From Rhodothermales bacterium (lineage in GTDB: Bacteria; Bacteroidota; Rhodothermia; Rhodothermales; Bin80), in the NCBI GenBank assembly GCA_028278205.1, contig JANQES010000011.1, positions 22,857 to 86,856 on the forward strand: 64,000 bases of DNA, read 5' to 3'. Position 1 is the first letter of the stretch; every line of letters starts with the position of its first letter. Under the pieces are notes generated by a model. It was given only the letters and a program-made list of their open reading frames with translations. It was not told the DNA's origin and did no database searches. Positions 7,822-15,286 of the stretch are shown here, in pieces. The position numbers were made by a program, and so were the translations under genes.

Positions 7822-8958
7822 ATGGAAGAACGTCTGCAAGAACTCCTCGGCGAACTCGTCGCCTGCAATTCGATCAACCCGACGCTGGCAGGCGGGCCGG
7901 GCGAGATGGAAATCGCGGCGCTGATTGCAAAATTACTGGAGGCGATGGGCTGGCAGCCGGAGGTGCAGGAGGTAGCGCCGGGCCGGGCCAACGTGGTGGC
8001 CGTCGTGCGCGGGCGGGGCGAGGCGCCGCCGCTCCTGCTCAACGCCCACGTCGACACCGTCGGCGTCGAAGGCATGGAGGCACCCTTCACGCTGCGCCGC
8101 GACGGCGACCGGCTCTACGGACGCGGCGCCTACGACATGAAAGGCAGCGCCGCCGTCATGCTGGCACTGGCCGAGCACTACGCCGCCACCCCGCCGCCGG
8201 GCGACGTGCTCCTGACGTTCGTCGCCGACGAGGAGGATCATAGCCTCGGCTCGGAATACCTGGCGAAACACTGGCTCCCTTCGCTGACGACACCGCCCGC
8301 CGCTGCCATCGTGCTGGAGCCGACCGAAGAGAAAATCGCTGTCGCCCACAAAGGCTTCGTGTGGCTGGAGCTTGAGGTGGAGGGCCGCGCCGCCCATGGC
8401 AGCCGCCCCGACGAAGGCATCGACGCGGCGCTGCCGCTGGGCGCGGCGCTGATTGAACTGGCCGCCCTCGCCCGCGAACTAGAGACAGAACCCGCCGATC
8501 CGCTGCTGGGCCACGCCTCGCTGCACGTGGGTACGCTCAGCGGCGGCACGGCCTGGAGCGTCTACCCGGCGCGCGCAAACCTCGGCTGGGAACGCCGCAC
8601 CCTCCCCGGCGAATCCGATGCCGTGATCCACGACGAACTCGACCGCGTGCTGCACGCCGTCGCTGCTGCCCCCGGCGGTCATCACACCAGCGGGCACATC
8701 GTCTTCAGCCGCCGGCCCCACCGCGTCCCGGTCGAGAGCCTGCCCGTGCGCTTACTTCAAAAGGCCTGCCCCGATTCCGACATCGCAGGCGTCGCCTTCT
8801 GGGCCGACTCGGCGCTGCTGGGCAAGCACATACCGACGGCCCTCTACGGCCCTAAAGGCCACGGCGCCCACGCCATCGACGAATGGGTCAGCCTCCACAG
8901 CCTCATCCGGGTTTACGAGGCCATGATCACAATCATTGAAGAAATGGAACGCGGATAA
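7822..8958 (+). CDS. M20 family metallopeptidase (ArgE/DapE-like deacylase)
   Basis: Start at ATG 7822 (MEERLQELLGELVACNSINP), the usual M20 N-terminus; the frame is open further upstream but that part does not look coding. About 378 residues with the co-catalytic zinc motifs in order: NAHVDTVG, GRGAYDMKG (bridging Asp), DEEDHSLGS (catalytic Glu and metal Glu), a lid/dimerisation domain with AHGSRPDEGIDAA, and GHGAHAIDEWVS (last metal His). Enzymes of this type hydrolyse N-acyl amino acids such as N-acetylornithine or N-succinyl-diaminopimelate. The exact substrate is not decidable here, and no arg or dap gene is adjacent. Its last codons and TAA lie inside the left arm of a palindromic repeat element. 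Confidence 0.9.
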   Translation: MEERLQELLGELVACNSINPTLAGGPGEMEIAALIAKLLEAMGWQPEVQEVAPGRANVVAVVRGRGEAPPLLLNAHVDTVGVEGMEAPFTLRRDGDRLYGRGAYDMKGSAAVMLALAEHYAATPPPGDVLLTFVADEEDHSLGSEYLAKHWLPSLTTPPAAAIVLEPTEEKIAVAHKGFVWLELEVEGRAAHGSRPDEGIDAALPLGAALIELAALARELETEPADPLLGHASLHVGTLSGGTAWSVYPARANLGWERRTLPGESDAVIHDELDRVLHAVAAAPGGHHTSGHIVFSRRPHRVPVESLPVRLLQKACPDSDIAGVAFWADSALLGKHIPTALYGPKGHGAHAIDEWVSLHSLIRVYEAMITIIEEMERG

Positions 8959-9051
8959 TGCAACCGCAGATGTGCGCTGATTTACGCAGATCTGGCTGTA
9001 AATAATCCGCGTCCATCTGCGTTAATCTGCGGTTGCACTATCCGCGTTCTA
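8948..9051. repeat. Palindromic intergenic element, CGCAGAT-arm family
   Basis: Left arm (8948-8970, GAACGCGGATA then TGCAACCGCAGAT) pairs with the right arm (ATCTGCGGTTGCA then TATCCGCGTTC, about 9025-9049); between them are more CGCAGAT/CGCGTCCAT units. The left arm contains the last codons and the TAA of the M20 peptidase gene. Relatives lie at 17309 and 19225. Confidence 0.8.
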
Positions 9052-9065
9052 TTCAAAAGAAACCA

Positions 9066-9758
9066 ATGACGACACCCGATAACACCACCTTCGACGCCCG
9101 CGTCCGCGCCGCCGTCACCACGTATATCGTCGAGCAGGGGTTTGCGCCCGATGTGGAAGCCCTCGCTGCGCGGCTGGATTGCACGGACGACGACATCAAA
9201 GCGTCGTTGCAGCGGCTCGATGAGAGCCACGGCCTCGTGCTTCATCCCAACAGCTACGACATCTGGGTGGCGCACCCGTTTTCGCTGGCGCCGACGGCGT
9301 TCTGGGTGACGTCTGAGCGAGGATCGTGGTGGGGCAACTGCGGCTGGTGCTCGCTCGGCATCGCGGCGATGCTAGGCGAAGACACGCGGATCGTGACGCG
9401 CCTGGGCGCGCAAGACGAACCGCTGGAACTCCACGTCCGCGACGGTCGCATTGCACCGGAAGACGTGGTGCTGCACCTCGCGTTGCCGGTGGCGAAGTGG
9501 TGGGACAACGTCATCTACACCTGCGGCACTATCCTCTTCTTCCGCTCCGACGCCGCCGTCGATGCCTGGTGCGCCCACCGCAACATCCCGCGCGGCCAGA
9601 CGCTGAGCCTCGATCAGGCCTGGAACCTCGCCCAGGCCTGGTACAGCGATTATTTGAACCCCAACTGGCGCCGCCATTCCAACGAAGAAGCGCAGGCTAT
9701 CTTTGAAAACCTCGGATTGACAGGGCCTTTTTGGGCGTTGAATCCGGATTGGAAGTAG
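9066..9758 (+). CDS. Alkylmercury lyase (MerB)-family protein, non-canonical active site
   Basis: A 230-residue protein with a winged-helix-like N-terminus (residues 1-60) and the MerB fold after it, seen in HPFSLAPTAFWV, WWGNCGWCSLG, YTCGTILFF and LTGPFWALN. MerB cleaves carbon-mercury bonds using two cysteines and an aspartate (Cys96, Asp99, Cys159 in the E. coli enzyme). Here Cys95 and Cys153 occupy the cysteine positions, but the Asp99 position is Gly98 in WCSLG. An additional Cys92 precedes. No merA, merR or transport genes are near. It may be a MerB-like protein of other function rather than an organomercurial lyase. ATG 9066 chosen because upstream codons fall in a repeat element. Confidence 0.75.
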   Translation: MTTPDNTTFDARVRAAVTTYIVEQGFAPDVEALAARLDCTDDDIKASLQRLDESHGLVLHPNSYDIWVAHPFSLAPTAFWVTSERGSWWGNCGWCSLGIAAMLGEDTRIVTRLGAQDEPLELHVRDGRIAPEDVVLHLALPVAKWWDNVIYTCGTILFFRSDAAVDAWCAHRNIPRGQTLSLDQAWNLAQAWYSDYLNPNWRRHSNEEAQAIFENLGLTGPFWALNPDWK

Positions 9759-9883
9759 TTTTGAGAAAGGGTTTCTGAAATTCCCGCTAAACCATTGCGT
9801 TGCCAGGGGCGTCTCATGGCAAGAACGGCGCATCGGCGTTATGTTACGGGCCGTGCTATTTTTTTAACCGTCCCCTTCCTCCT

Positions 9884-11149
9884 GTGACCGGATCTGCCCG
9901 CGTCCTCATCCTGAGCTTCGTGGTGCTGCTGGCGGCAGCCCCCGCTTTGGCGCAAGACGAACCCGCCCAAGACGCGCTTACCGTCTTCCTCGATTGCGAC
10001 CGCTGCGACTTCTCTTACATCCGGCGCGAGATCACCTTCGTCAACTACGTGCGCGACCGCACCGAGGCGCAGGTGCATCTCTTGATTACCATCGAGCAGG
10101 CCGGCGGCGGGCGGGCCTACACGCTCAATTTCATCGGGCGCGAGGATTTTGCCAGTGTCGCCGATACGCTGAACTACGCCTCTAGCAACACCGACACCGA
10201 CGACGAACGACGGGCGGGGCTGGTGCAGGTGATGAAGCTGGGGCTGGTGCGCTACGTGGCGCGCACACCGCTGGCCGGCCAACTCGACATCTCGTACGAC
10301 GCTGAAGAAACACAAGCGCAGCAAACCTCACCCGAAGACGATCCGTGGAATTTCTGGGTCTTCCGCGTCGGGGTCAACGGCTCGTTCGACATCGAGGAAG
10401 TCACCGATTCCTACCGGTTCAGCGGCAGCGTGAACGCCAGCCGGGTTACGGAAGATTGGAAGTTCCGCATCTCAGCCGGCGGCAGCTATCGCGAGAACAA
10501 CTTCGAGGTCGATGACACCACATTCACGAGCGTGCGGCGTAACGGCAGTGCGCGGGCGCTGGCCGTCAAGAGTCTGGGACGGCGGTGGTCGGTAGGCGGC
10601 TTTACCTCGGCGAGTACCTCGTCGTTCAACAACACGGCCCTGTCGGTCACGATCTCGCCGGCCATCGAATTCAACATCTTTCCCTACGACGAGTCGAGCC
10701 GTCGCGAATTCCTGTTTTCTTATTTCCTCAACCTGCGCTCCTTCGACTACGACGAACTGACGATCTTCGACAAGACGCACGAGGTGCTGCTGCATCAGGA
10801 GTTCGAGATAAACCTGGAATTCGAAGAGCCCTGGGGCGAAGCCGCCGCGTCGTTCGAGGCGTCCAATTACCTGACTGACTTCGAGGAAAACCTGACGGAT
10901 CTGTACCAGCTTGAACTGTTCGGCTACGTGGAGGTGCGGGTGGTGCGGGGCCTGTCGTTGTTTGCCCACGGCAGCGTCTCGCGCATCCGCGACCAGATCT
11001 TTCTGCCCAAAGAAGAGGCCTCGGAAGAAGACATCCTGCTGGGCAATATCCGCCTGCCCACGTCGTTCGGATACAGCTTCTCGCTGGGCTTCAGCTACAC
11101 CTTCGGCTCGATCTACAACAATATCGTCAATCCGCGTTTTGGGTCGTAG
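9884..11149 (+). CDS. Predicted outer-membrane beta-barrel protein
   Basis: GTG 9884 gives a clean signal peptide (VLILSFVVLLAAAPALAQ). The first domain (to about residue 130, with LDCDRCDFSYIRREITFVNY) is a soluble domain I do not recognise. The rest is a run of amphipathic strands typical of a 10-14-stranded barrel (WNFWVFRVGVNGSFDIEE, GYSFSLGFSYTFGSIYNN). It is similar in style to Bacteroidota proteins annotated as DUF481-like or hypothetical outer-membrane proteins. No Shine-Dalgarno is visible. A palindromic element begins three bases after the stop. Likely located in the outer membrane; function unknown. Confidence 0.75.
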   Translation: MTGSARVLILSFVVLLAAAPALAQDEPAQDALTVFLDCDRCDFSYIRREITFVNYVRDRTEAQVHLLITIEQAGGGRAYTLNFIGREDFASVADTLNYASSNTDTDDERRAGLVQVMKLGLVRYVARTPLAGQLDISYDAEETQAQQTSPEDDPWNFWVFRVGVNGSFDIEEVTDSYRFSGSVNASRVTEDWKFRISAGGSYRENNFEVDDTTFTSVRRNGSARALAVKSLGRRWSVGGFTSASTSSFNNTALSVTISPAIEFNIFPYDESSRREFLFSYFLNLRSFDYDELTIFDKTHEVLLHQEFEINLEFEEPWGEAAASFEASNYLTDFEENLTDLYQLELFGYVEVRVVRGLSLFAHGSVSRIRDQIFLPKEEASEEDILLGNIRLPTSFGYSFSLGFSYTFGSIYNNIVNPRFGS

Positions 11150-11152
11150 GGG

Positions 11153-11238
11153 GTGTTTTGGTGTTTGAGTTTTATAGTGTTTTAGTTGATTGATTTCAGG
11201 AGAACTAAAACACTCAAACACCATAACACTAAAACACT
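11153..11238. repeat. Palindromic intergenic element, GTGTTTTAG-arm family
   Basis: Left arm of GTGTTTTGGTGTTTGAG and GTGTTTTAGTT units (11153-11187) faces a right arm AACTAAAACACTCAAACACC followed by ACACTAAAACAC (11203-11238); the loop is about 15 bases. It starts three bases after the stop of the barrel gene. A single arm of the same family lies at 61276-61318, upstream of folP. Confidence 0.75.
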
Positions 11239-11263
11239 TTTACTCCCCCAGAGAGGCCCCACC

Positions 11264-12307
11264 ATGAAAGCCCGAACGCTCCTCCTCGGCGTCTTCCTGC
11301 TCGGCGGTGCAGCCTTGCTCGCTCTCGCTCAGAACCCTACGCCGCAACCTGCCGCGCTTCCATCGACGAGTATGGAAGAAGCCGCGCAGGCTTTCCTCGA
11401 TTTGCTCGACGACGACGCCCGCCGTAAGGCACATATGGACTTTGAAAGCAAGGAGCGGTTCAACTGGCACTTCGTCCCGCGAAGCCGCAACGGGCTGCCG
11501 CTCAAAGCGATGAACGATGCACAGCGCGAGGCCACGCACGCGCTCCTGCAAAGCGCCCTCAGCGAGCAGGGCTACCGCAAAGCGACCAACGTCATCGAAC
11601 TCGAAGGCATCCTGGGCGCGCTCGAAAACAACCCGACGCGGCGCGATCCGGAGAATTATTACGTGACCATCTTCGGCACGCCGTCGAAGGAAGCGCCGTG
11701 GGGCTGGCGTTTTGAAGGACATCACCTCTCGCTCAACTTCTCGTCGGTGACGAACGAGGTGACGGCGACGACGCCGGCTTTCTTCGGCGCCAACCCTGCC
11801 GAGGTGCCGCGCGGCGCGCGCAAGGGCTGGCGTGTGCTGGCCGCCGAAGAAGACCGCGCCCGCGCTCTCCTCGGCATGCTCGACGCCACGCAACGCGACC
11901 GGGCGATGATCGCCAAGACGGCCCCGCGCGACATCATCACCGGGGCCGACCGCCATGCGCGGCTGCAAGGCTTCGAGGGCCTGCCCGCCGCGTCGATGAC
12001 GCCGGCCCAACGCGACACGCTGCTGCGGCTGGTCGAAGCCTACACGCACAACATGCCGCCGGACGTGGCGGCGGCGACGTGGGCGAAGATCGAAGAGGCA
12101 GGGATCGACAGGCTGCACTTTGCCTGGGCCGGCAGCGACCGGCGCGGCCAGGGCCACTACTACCGCATCCACGGCCCGACGCTGCTGCTCGAATACGACA
12201 ACACACAGAACAACGCCAACCACATCCACACCGTCTGGCGCGGCTTCGACAACGACTTCGGCGAGGATCTGCTACGCAAACATTACGAGGAAAGCGGGCA
12301 TCATTGA
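11264..12307 (+). CDS. DUF3500 family secreted protein
   Basis: ATG 11264 follows GAGAGG (11251-11256) and gives a signal peptide ending near LALAQ. The mature protein of about 325 residues has the DUF3500 hallmarks: FDLLDDDARRKAHMDF-like start, WHFVPRSRNGLPLKAM, NPENYYVTIFG-type segment, WGWRFEGHHLSLNF and HYYRIHGPTLLLEYDNTQNN. DUF3500 proteins are widespread secreted proteins of unknown biochemical role in marine bacteria; conserved His and Asp residues hint at metal binding. The TGA is followed directly by a GATTTTAG heptamer arm and then the convergent pnuC gene. Confidence 0.88.
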   Translation: MKARTLLLGVFLLGGAALLALAQNPTPQPAALPSTSMEEAAQAFLDLLDDDARRKAHMDFESKERFNWHFVPRSRNGLPLKAMNDAQREATHALLQSALSEQGYRKATNVIELEGILGALENNPTRRDPENYYVTIFGTPSKEAPWGWRFEGHHLSLNFSSVTNEVTATTPAFFGANPAEVPRGARKGWRVLAAEEDRARALLGMLDATQRDRAMIAKTAPRDIITGADRHARLQGFEGLPAASMTPAQRDTLLRLVEAYTHNMPPDVAAATWAKIEEAGIDRLHFAWAGSDRRGQGHYYRIHGPTLLLEYDNTQNNANHIHTVWRGFDNDFGEDLLRKHYEESGHH

Positions 12308-12340
12308 GGATTTTAGATTTTAGATTTTGGATTTTGGATT
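12308..12340. repeat. GATTTTG/GATTTTA heptamer arm (single arm)
   Basis: Five near-perfect seven-base units directly after the DUF3500 TGA. On the minus strand the same bases encode the last residues (SIQNPKSKI) and the TAA of pnuC, so one arm sits between two convergent genes and supplies one stop codon. Confidence 0.8.
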
Positions 12341-12903
12341 GACTTACGCCATTCGATGAAGCCGGAGACGGCGAGGGCCAGGAAAACGGCGTAGAGACCG
12401 GCGGTCAGGTAGAGGGCTTTGTAGATGAAAATGCCGATGTAGATCGTGTCGGCGACGATCCAGACGAGCCAGCTTTCGAGGATTTTTCTGGCGAGCATCC
12501 ACTGGCCCACCAGGCTCATGGCGGTGGTGAGCGAATCCCAGAAGGGCAACGAGGCATTGGTGTAGGTAGCCAGCGAAACGGCCAGCACGCCGGTGCCCGC
12601 CGCGACGAGGCCCAGCAGCACCAGGGCCATGGTCCGCGTCAGACGCGAGACGGGCAAGACGCTGTGCTGCGGCCCGCCGAAGAGCCATTCGTACCAGCCG
12701 TAGACGGCCACGACGATGTAGACGCCCTGCAACCCCACGTCGGCATAGAGCCGGGCTTGAAAAAACACGATCATATACAGCCCCGCGCTGACGATGGTCA
12801 GCGGCCAGGACCAGACGTTCTGCCGCGTGTAAAGCCACACGCACACCAACGCCGTGACGACGCCGAAGACTTCGACGTAATTGAGTTGCGCCAGGAAATC
12901 CAT
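12313..12903 (-). CDS. pnuC: PnuC-family nicotinamide riboside (vitamin) transporter
   Basis: A 196-residue protein with seven hydrophobic segments. It has the PnuC pattern of a WSWPLTIVSAGLYMIVFF segment near the N-terminus, YGWYEWLFG in the middle and a LARKILESWLVWIVADTIYIGIFIYK segment with conserved Trp/Asp near the end. PnuC transporters move nicotinamide riboside (or thiamine in PnuT relatives) by facilitated diffusion for NAD synthesis. The natural C-terminus appears to be around GFIEWRK; the last nine residues, SIQNPKSKI, are encoded by a repeat element, as is the stop. I see no riboswitch I can support upstream. Confidence 0.9.
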   Translation of the reverse strand: MDFLAQLNYVEVFGVVTALVCVWLYTRQNVWSWPLTIVSAGLYMIVFFQARLYADVGLQGVYIVVAVYGWYEWLFGGPQHSVLPVSRLTRTMALVLLGLVAAGTGVLAVSLATYTNASLPFWDSLTTAMSLVGQWMLARKILESWLVWIVADTIYIGIFIYKALYLTAGLYAVFLALAVSGFIEWRKSIQNPKSKI

Positions 12904-12973
12904 GCAGGCCCCGATCAGCTAGCCGCGAATAAACGGCATAGGCAATACGCAGCCCCCCGGTAAGTTCCCCAAC

Positions 12974-13011
12974 AAAAAAACGGGCGCTACCACACATAGC
13001 GCCCGGTTTTT
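12974..13011. terminator. Bidirectional intrinsic terminator
   Basis: Nine-base-pair stem CGGGCGCTA (12981-12989) / TAGCGCCCG (12997-13005), loop CCACACA. A T-run follows on the plus strand (13006-13011), and a seven-A run precedes it, which is a T-run for minus-strand transcripts. It lies upstream of pnuC and 32 bases beyond the stop of the small minus-strand ORF at 13037, supporting that ORF as a transcribed gene. Confidence 0.8.
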
Positions 13012-13036
13012 CATCCCGCAGGGAACGGGATCAGGG

Positions 13037-13213
13037 TCAGCGTCCATCACGTAGTTGATCGGTGGATCGTCCTACGAAAAGAGCTTGTATTGTAAACCAA
13101 CCTTCACCGTTTAGTGTTCTTTCCAAAAGGGATGCCATCTCTTTCGGGTCGCTCAAAAAAAATCCAAAACCAGCGAATCCAGCCGGAAAAAGGCGATTCT
13201 TTTTTCGGGGCAT
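13037..13213 (-). CDS. Small hypothetical protein
   Basis: A 58-residue reading frame from ATG 13213 (MPRKKNRLFPAGFAGFGFF) with a basic N-terminus, then DPKEMASLLERTLNGEGWF, whose helix plus GW resembles small DUF4177-like proteins, and an Arg-rich end. Support is mostly contextual: a strong terminator on the same strand lies just past its stop. The upstream boundary is uncertain because the frame continues to 13318. I do not recognise a family. Confidence 0.35.
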   Translation of the reverse strand: MPRKKNRLFPAGFAGFGFFLSDPKEMASLLERTLNGEGWFTIQALFVGRSTDQLRDGR

Positions 13214-13362
13214 GGCCCTGGTTTCATCGACAATCTCATTCTGAGTCCAGGCCCGGCACCGTCCTCCGGCTTCTTTGCGCCGGGTTGCAGTGCGCACGGG
13301 GTGCCCGGCGGTGTGCATCGTTTGTGCAGCAGATCCTGCGCCCGGCCCGGCGGATACGCTAA

Positions 13363-14025
13363 ATGCCCTACTTTTTTAGCCCAAAAGGCGTTCTGGCCCT
13401 CGATGTGGACGGCAACAAAATCTACTGGAGCGACGGCCTCTTCGGCGATCCGTTTATTACCAAGATCCGGCGGGCTAATCTCGACGGCTCCGAGGCTGTA
13501 GAACTCGTCAGCGGTTTTTACGGCCACAACGGCATCGCGCTCGATATCGACGGCGGCAAAATGTATTGGACCTGGACGGGGCTCGATGCGCTCATTGGCA
13601 GGATCCAGCGCGCTAACCTCGACGGCACAGGCGTCGAAACCCTCATCAGCGGCTTATCGACGCCCATCGGCCTGGCGCTGACGGTAGACAACCCGATGCC
13701 CATCGCCGTAGAAGATCCCGCCGAACTTCCGCGCGCCTATGACCTGTCGCCGCCCTATCCCAATCCCTTCAACACCGAGGCGGCCTTCACGCTCACGGTC
13801 GAACAAGCGCAGCACGCGCGCGTGGCGCTCTACGACGCGCTGGGCCGCCGGGTGGCGCTGCTGCCCAACGGGCCGGTGCAGGTCCATCAAACCCATCGTT
13901 TTACGATAGCATCGCCCGGCGAAGGATCACCGGGTTTTGGGATGGAAGCCCGTTGGGCTTTTCTCAGATCGCAGAAGGCGTCCTTTATCCAAAATGGATC
14001 GGGCGGATTTGGCACAAAACATTAA
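13363..14025 (+). pseudogene. Decayed secreted YWTD-repeat protein with broken T9SS sorting domain
   Basis: The frame starts without a signal peptide and contains two and a half LDL-receptor-class-B-like repeats (DVDGNKIYWSD, RRANLDGSEAVELVSG, DIDGGKMYWTWTG, QRANLDGTGVETLISG). A type IX sorting domain follows, AYDLSPPYPNPFNTEAAFTL then ARVALYDALGRRVALL. The sorting domain breaks off after HRFTIA where the SGVYLVRV end should follow. The continuation (GSPGFGMEARWAFLRS and beyond) is unrelated, comes from bases containing small hairpins (CCCGG..CCGGG, AGCCCGTTGGGCT), and runs into a repeat element. Both ends being lost points to a pseudogene fragment of a larger beta-propeller protein. Confidence 0.65.
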
Positions 14026-14093
14026 ACGTAAGGGCGCTTCGTAAAAAGGTATTCAGGAGCACCCTTACGTTTTACGCATTACGTTTTGCGTTT
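14023..14093. repeat. Palindromic intergenic element, ACGTAA-arm family with 33-nt core
   Basis: Arms TAAACGTAAGGG (14023-14034) and CCCTTACGTTTTA (14062-14074) enclose a 33-base hairpin core (14032-14064) beginning GGGCGCTTCGTA and ending GCACCC. The core matches in length and pattern the cores at 2602 and 34848. Trailing TTTTACGCATTACGTTTTG repeats the arm unit. Confidence 0.7.
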
Positions 14094-14158
14094 CCCGATC
14101 TTAATCCTACACAAAGCCCATCCTTTTAGCAAGTAACGATCCTTAAACGGCATCCCTC

Positions 14159-15139
14159 ATGGAATACACCCGCCTCGGCCAGACCGGCCTGACCGTCTCG
14201 CGCCTCTGCTTCGGCTGCATGAGCTACGGCGACCCGCAGTGGCGCCCCTGGATCCTCGACGAGGAGGCCGCCCAGCCGTTTTTTCGCAAAGCCTTAGAGA
14301 GCGGCATCAACTTCTTCGATACGGCCAATATGTATTCGCGCGGCGTCAGCGAAGAGATCACCGGGCGGGCGCTGCGCCGCTACGGCAACCTCGATGAGAT
14401 CGTCCTGGCGACGAAGGTCTTTTTCCCGATGACCCGACGGCCCAACATGAGCGGCCTCTCGCGCAAGCACATCGTGCAAGCCTGCGAAGCCAGTCTCCGC
14501 CGCCTCGGCGTCGAAACCATCGACCTCTACCAGATCCACCGCTTCGACCCCAACACGCCGATTGAGGAGACGCTGGCGGCGCTCGACCAACTCGTGCAAC
14601 AGGGCAAGGTGCGTTACATCGGCGCCAGTTCGATGTATGCGTGGCAACTGGCCCGGATGCTCGGCGCCTCGGACCGCCACGGCTGGGCGCGCTTCGTGTC
14701 GATGCAAAACCACTATAACCTGATTTATCGCGAAGAGGAGCGCGAGATGATCCCGCTGTGCGCGGCGGAGGGCCTCGGCGTGATCCCGTGGTCGCCGCTG
14801 GCACGGGGGGTGCTGGCCCGCGCCCGGATGCCGGACAAAGCCCCGGCCACCGCGCGCTCCGAGAGCGATACCTTCACAGGCCGCCTCTACGACCACCCCA
14901 CCGACGCCGCCATCCTCGCCGCCCTCCGGCAGGTGGCCGAAAGCCGGAGCGCAGCGCCCGCCGCCGTAGCCCTCGCCTGGCTCCTCGCCAACCCCGCCGT
15001 GACGGCCCCCATCATCGGCGTCACCAAACTCCCCCACCTCGACACCGCCCTCGAAGCCCTCACCCTGGATTTGTCGGATGAGGAAATAGAAACGCTGGAG
15101 GCGCCGTACCAGGCTCATGAGGTACGAGGGCATGGATGA
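14159..15139 (+). CDS. Aldo/keto reductase
   Basis: A 326-residue AKR TIM-barrel. The catalytic tetrad is in place: Asp in NFFDTANMYSRG, Tyr in the same segment, Lys in LATKVFF and His in IDLYQIHRFD. NADPH-site features include SMQNHYNLI, GVIPWSPLARGVLAR and the C-terminal AWLLANPAVTAPIIGV with the RSESDTF loop. It resembles the AKR11/YajO-like group of general aldehyde or ketone reductases; the physiological substrate is unknown. ATG 14159 starts at the canonical MEYTRLGQTGLTVSRL. The last base of the codon preceding the stop and the TGA itself merge into a GATTTTGG repeat arm. Confidence 0.92.
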   Translation: MEYTRLGQTGLTVSRLCFGCMSYGDPQWRPWILDEEAAQPFFRKALESGINFFDTANMYSRGVSEEITGRALRRYGNLDEIVLATKVFFPMTRRPNMSGLSRKHIVQACEASLRRLGVETIDLYQIHRFDPNTPIEETLAALDQLVQQGKVRYIGASSMYAWQLARMLGASDRHGWARFVSMQNHYNLIYREEEREMIPLCAAEGLGVIPWSPLARGVLARARMPDKAPATARSESDTFTGRLYDHPTDAAILAALRQVAESRSAAPAAVALAWLLANPAVTAPIIGVTKLPHLDTALEALTLDLSDEEIETLEAPYQAHEVRGHG

Positions 15140-15283
15140 TTTTGGATTTTGGATTGGTCAGTTTTCGATCCCCATTTAACAACCGAATAAGCCGTGCCGG
15201 TCGATACGGGCGCGGCTTATTCGTTTATTTAAAACGGATCGGGAGCCACCCAATCCAAAATCCAAAATCCAAAATCCAAAATC
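15138..15283. repeat. Palindromic heptamer element H2 (full, with inner hairpin)
   Basis: Arms of GATTTTG units (left) and CCAAAATC units (right) enclose a conserved core with GGTCAGTTTTCGATCCCC and an inner hairpin CGAATAAGCCG ... CGGCTTATTCG. A near-identical copy in the same orientation lies at 16545-16714, so the lipoprotein gene between is bracketed by direct repeats. Confidence 0.85.
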
Positions 15284-15286
15284 GCC

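Noticed and set aside
12904..12973. Riboswitch upstream of pnuC (TPP or NAD type)
   Set aside because: I could not match the conserved bases of either class; only a terminator is supported.
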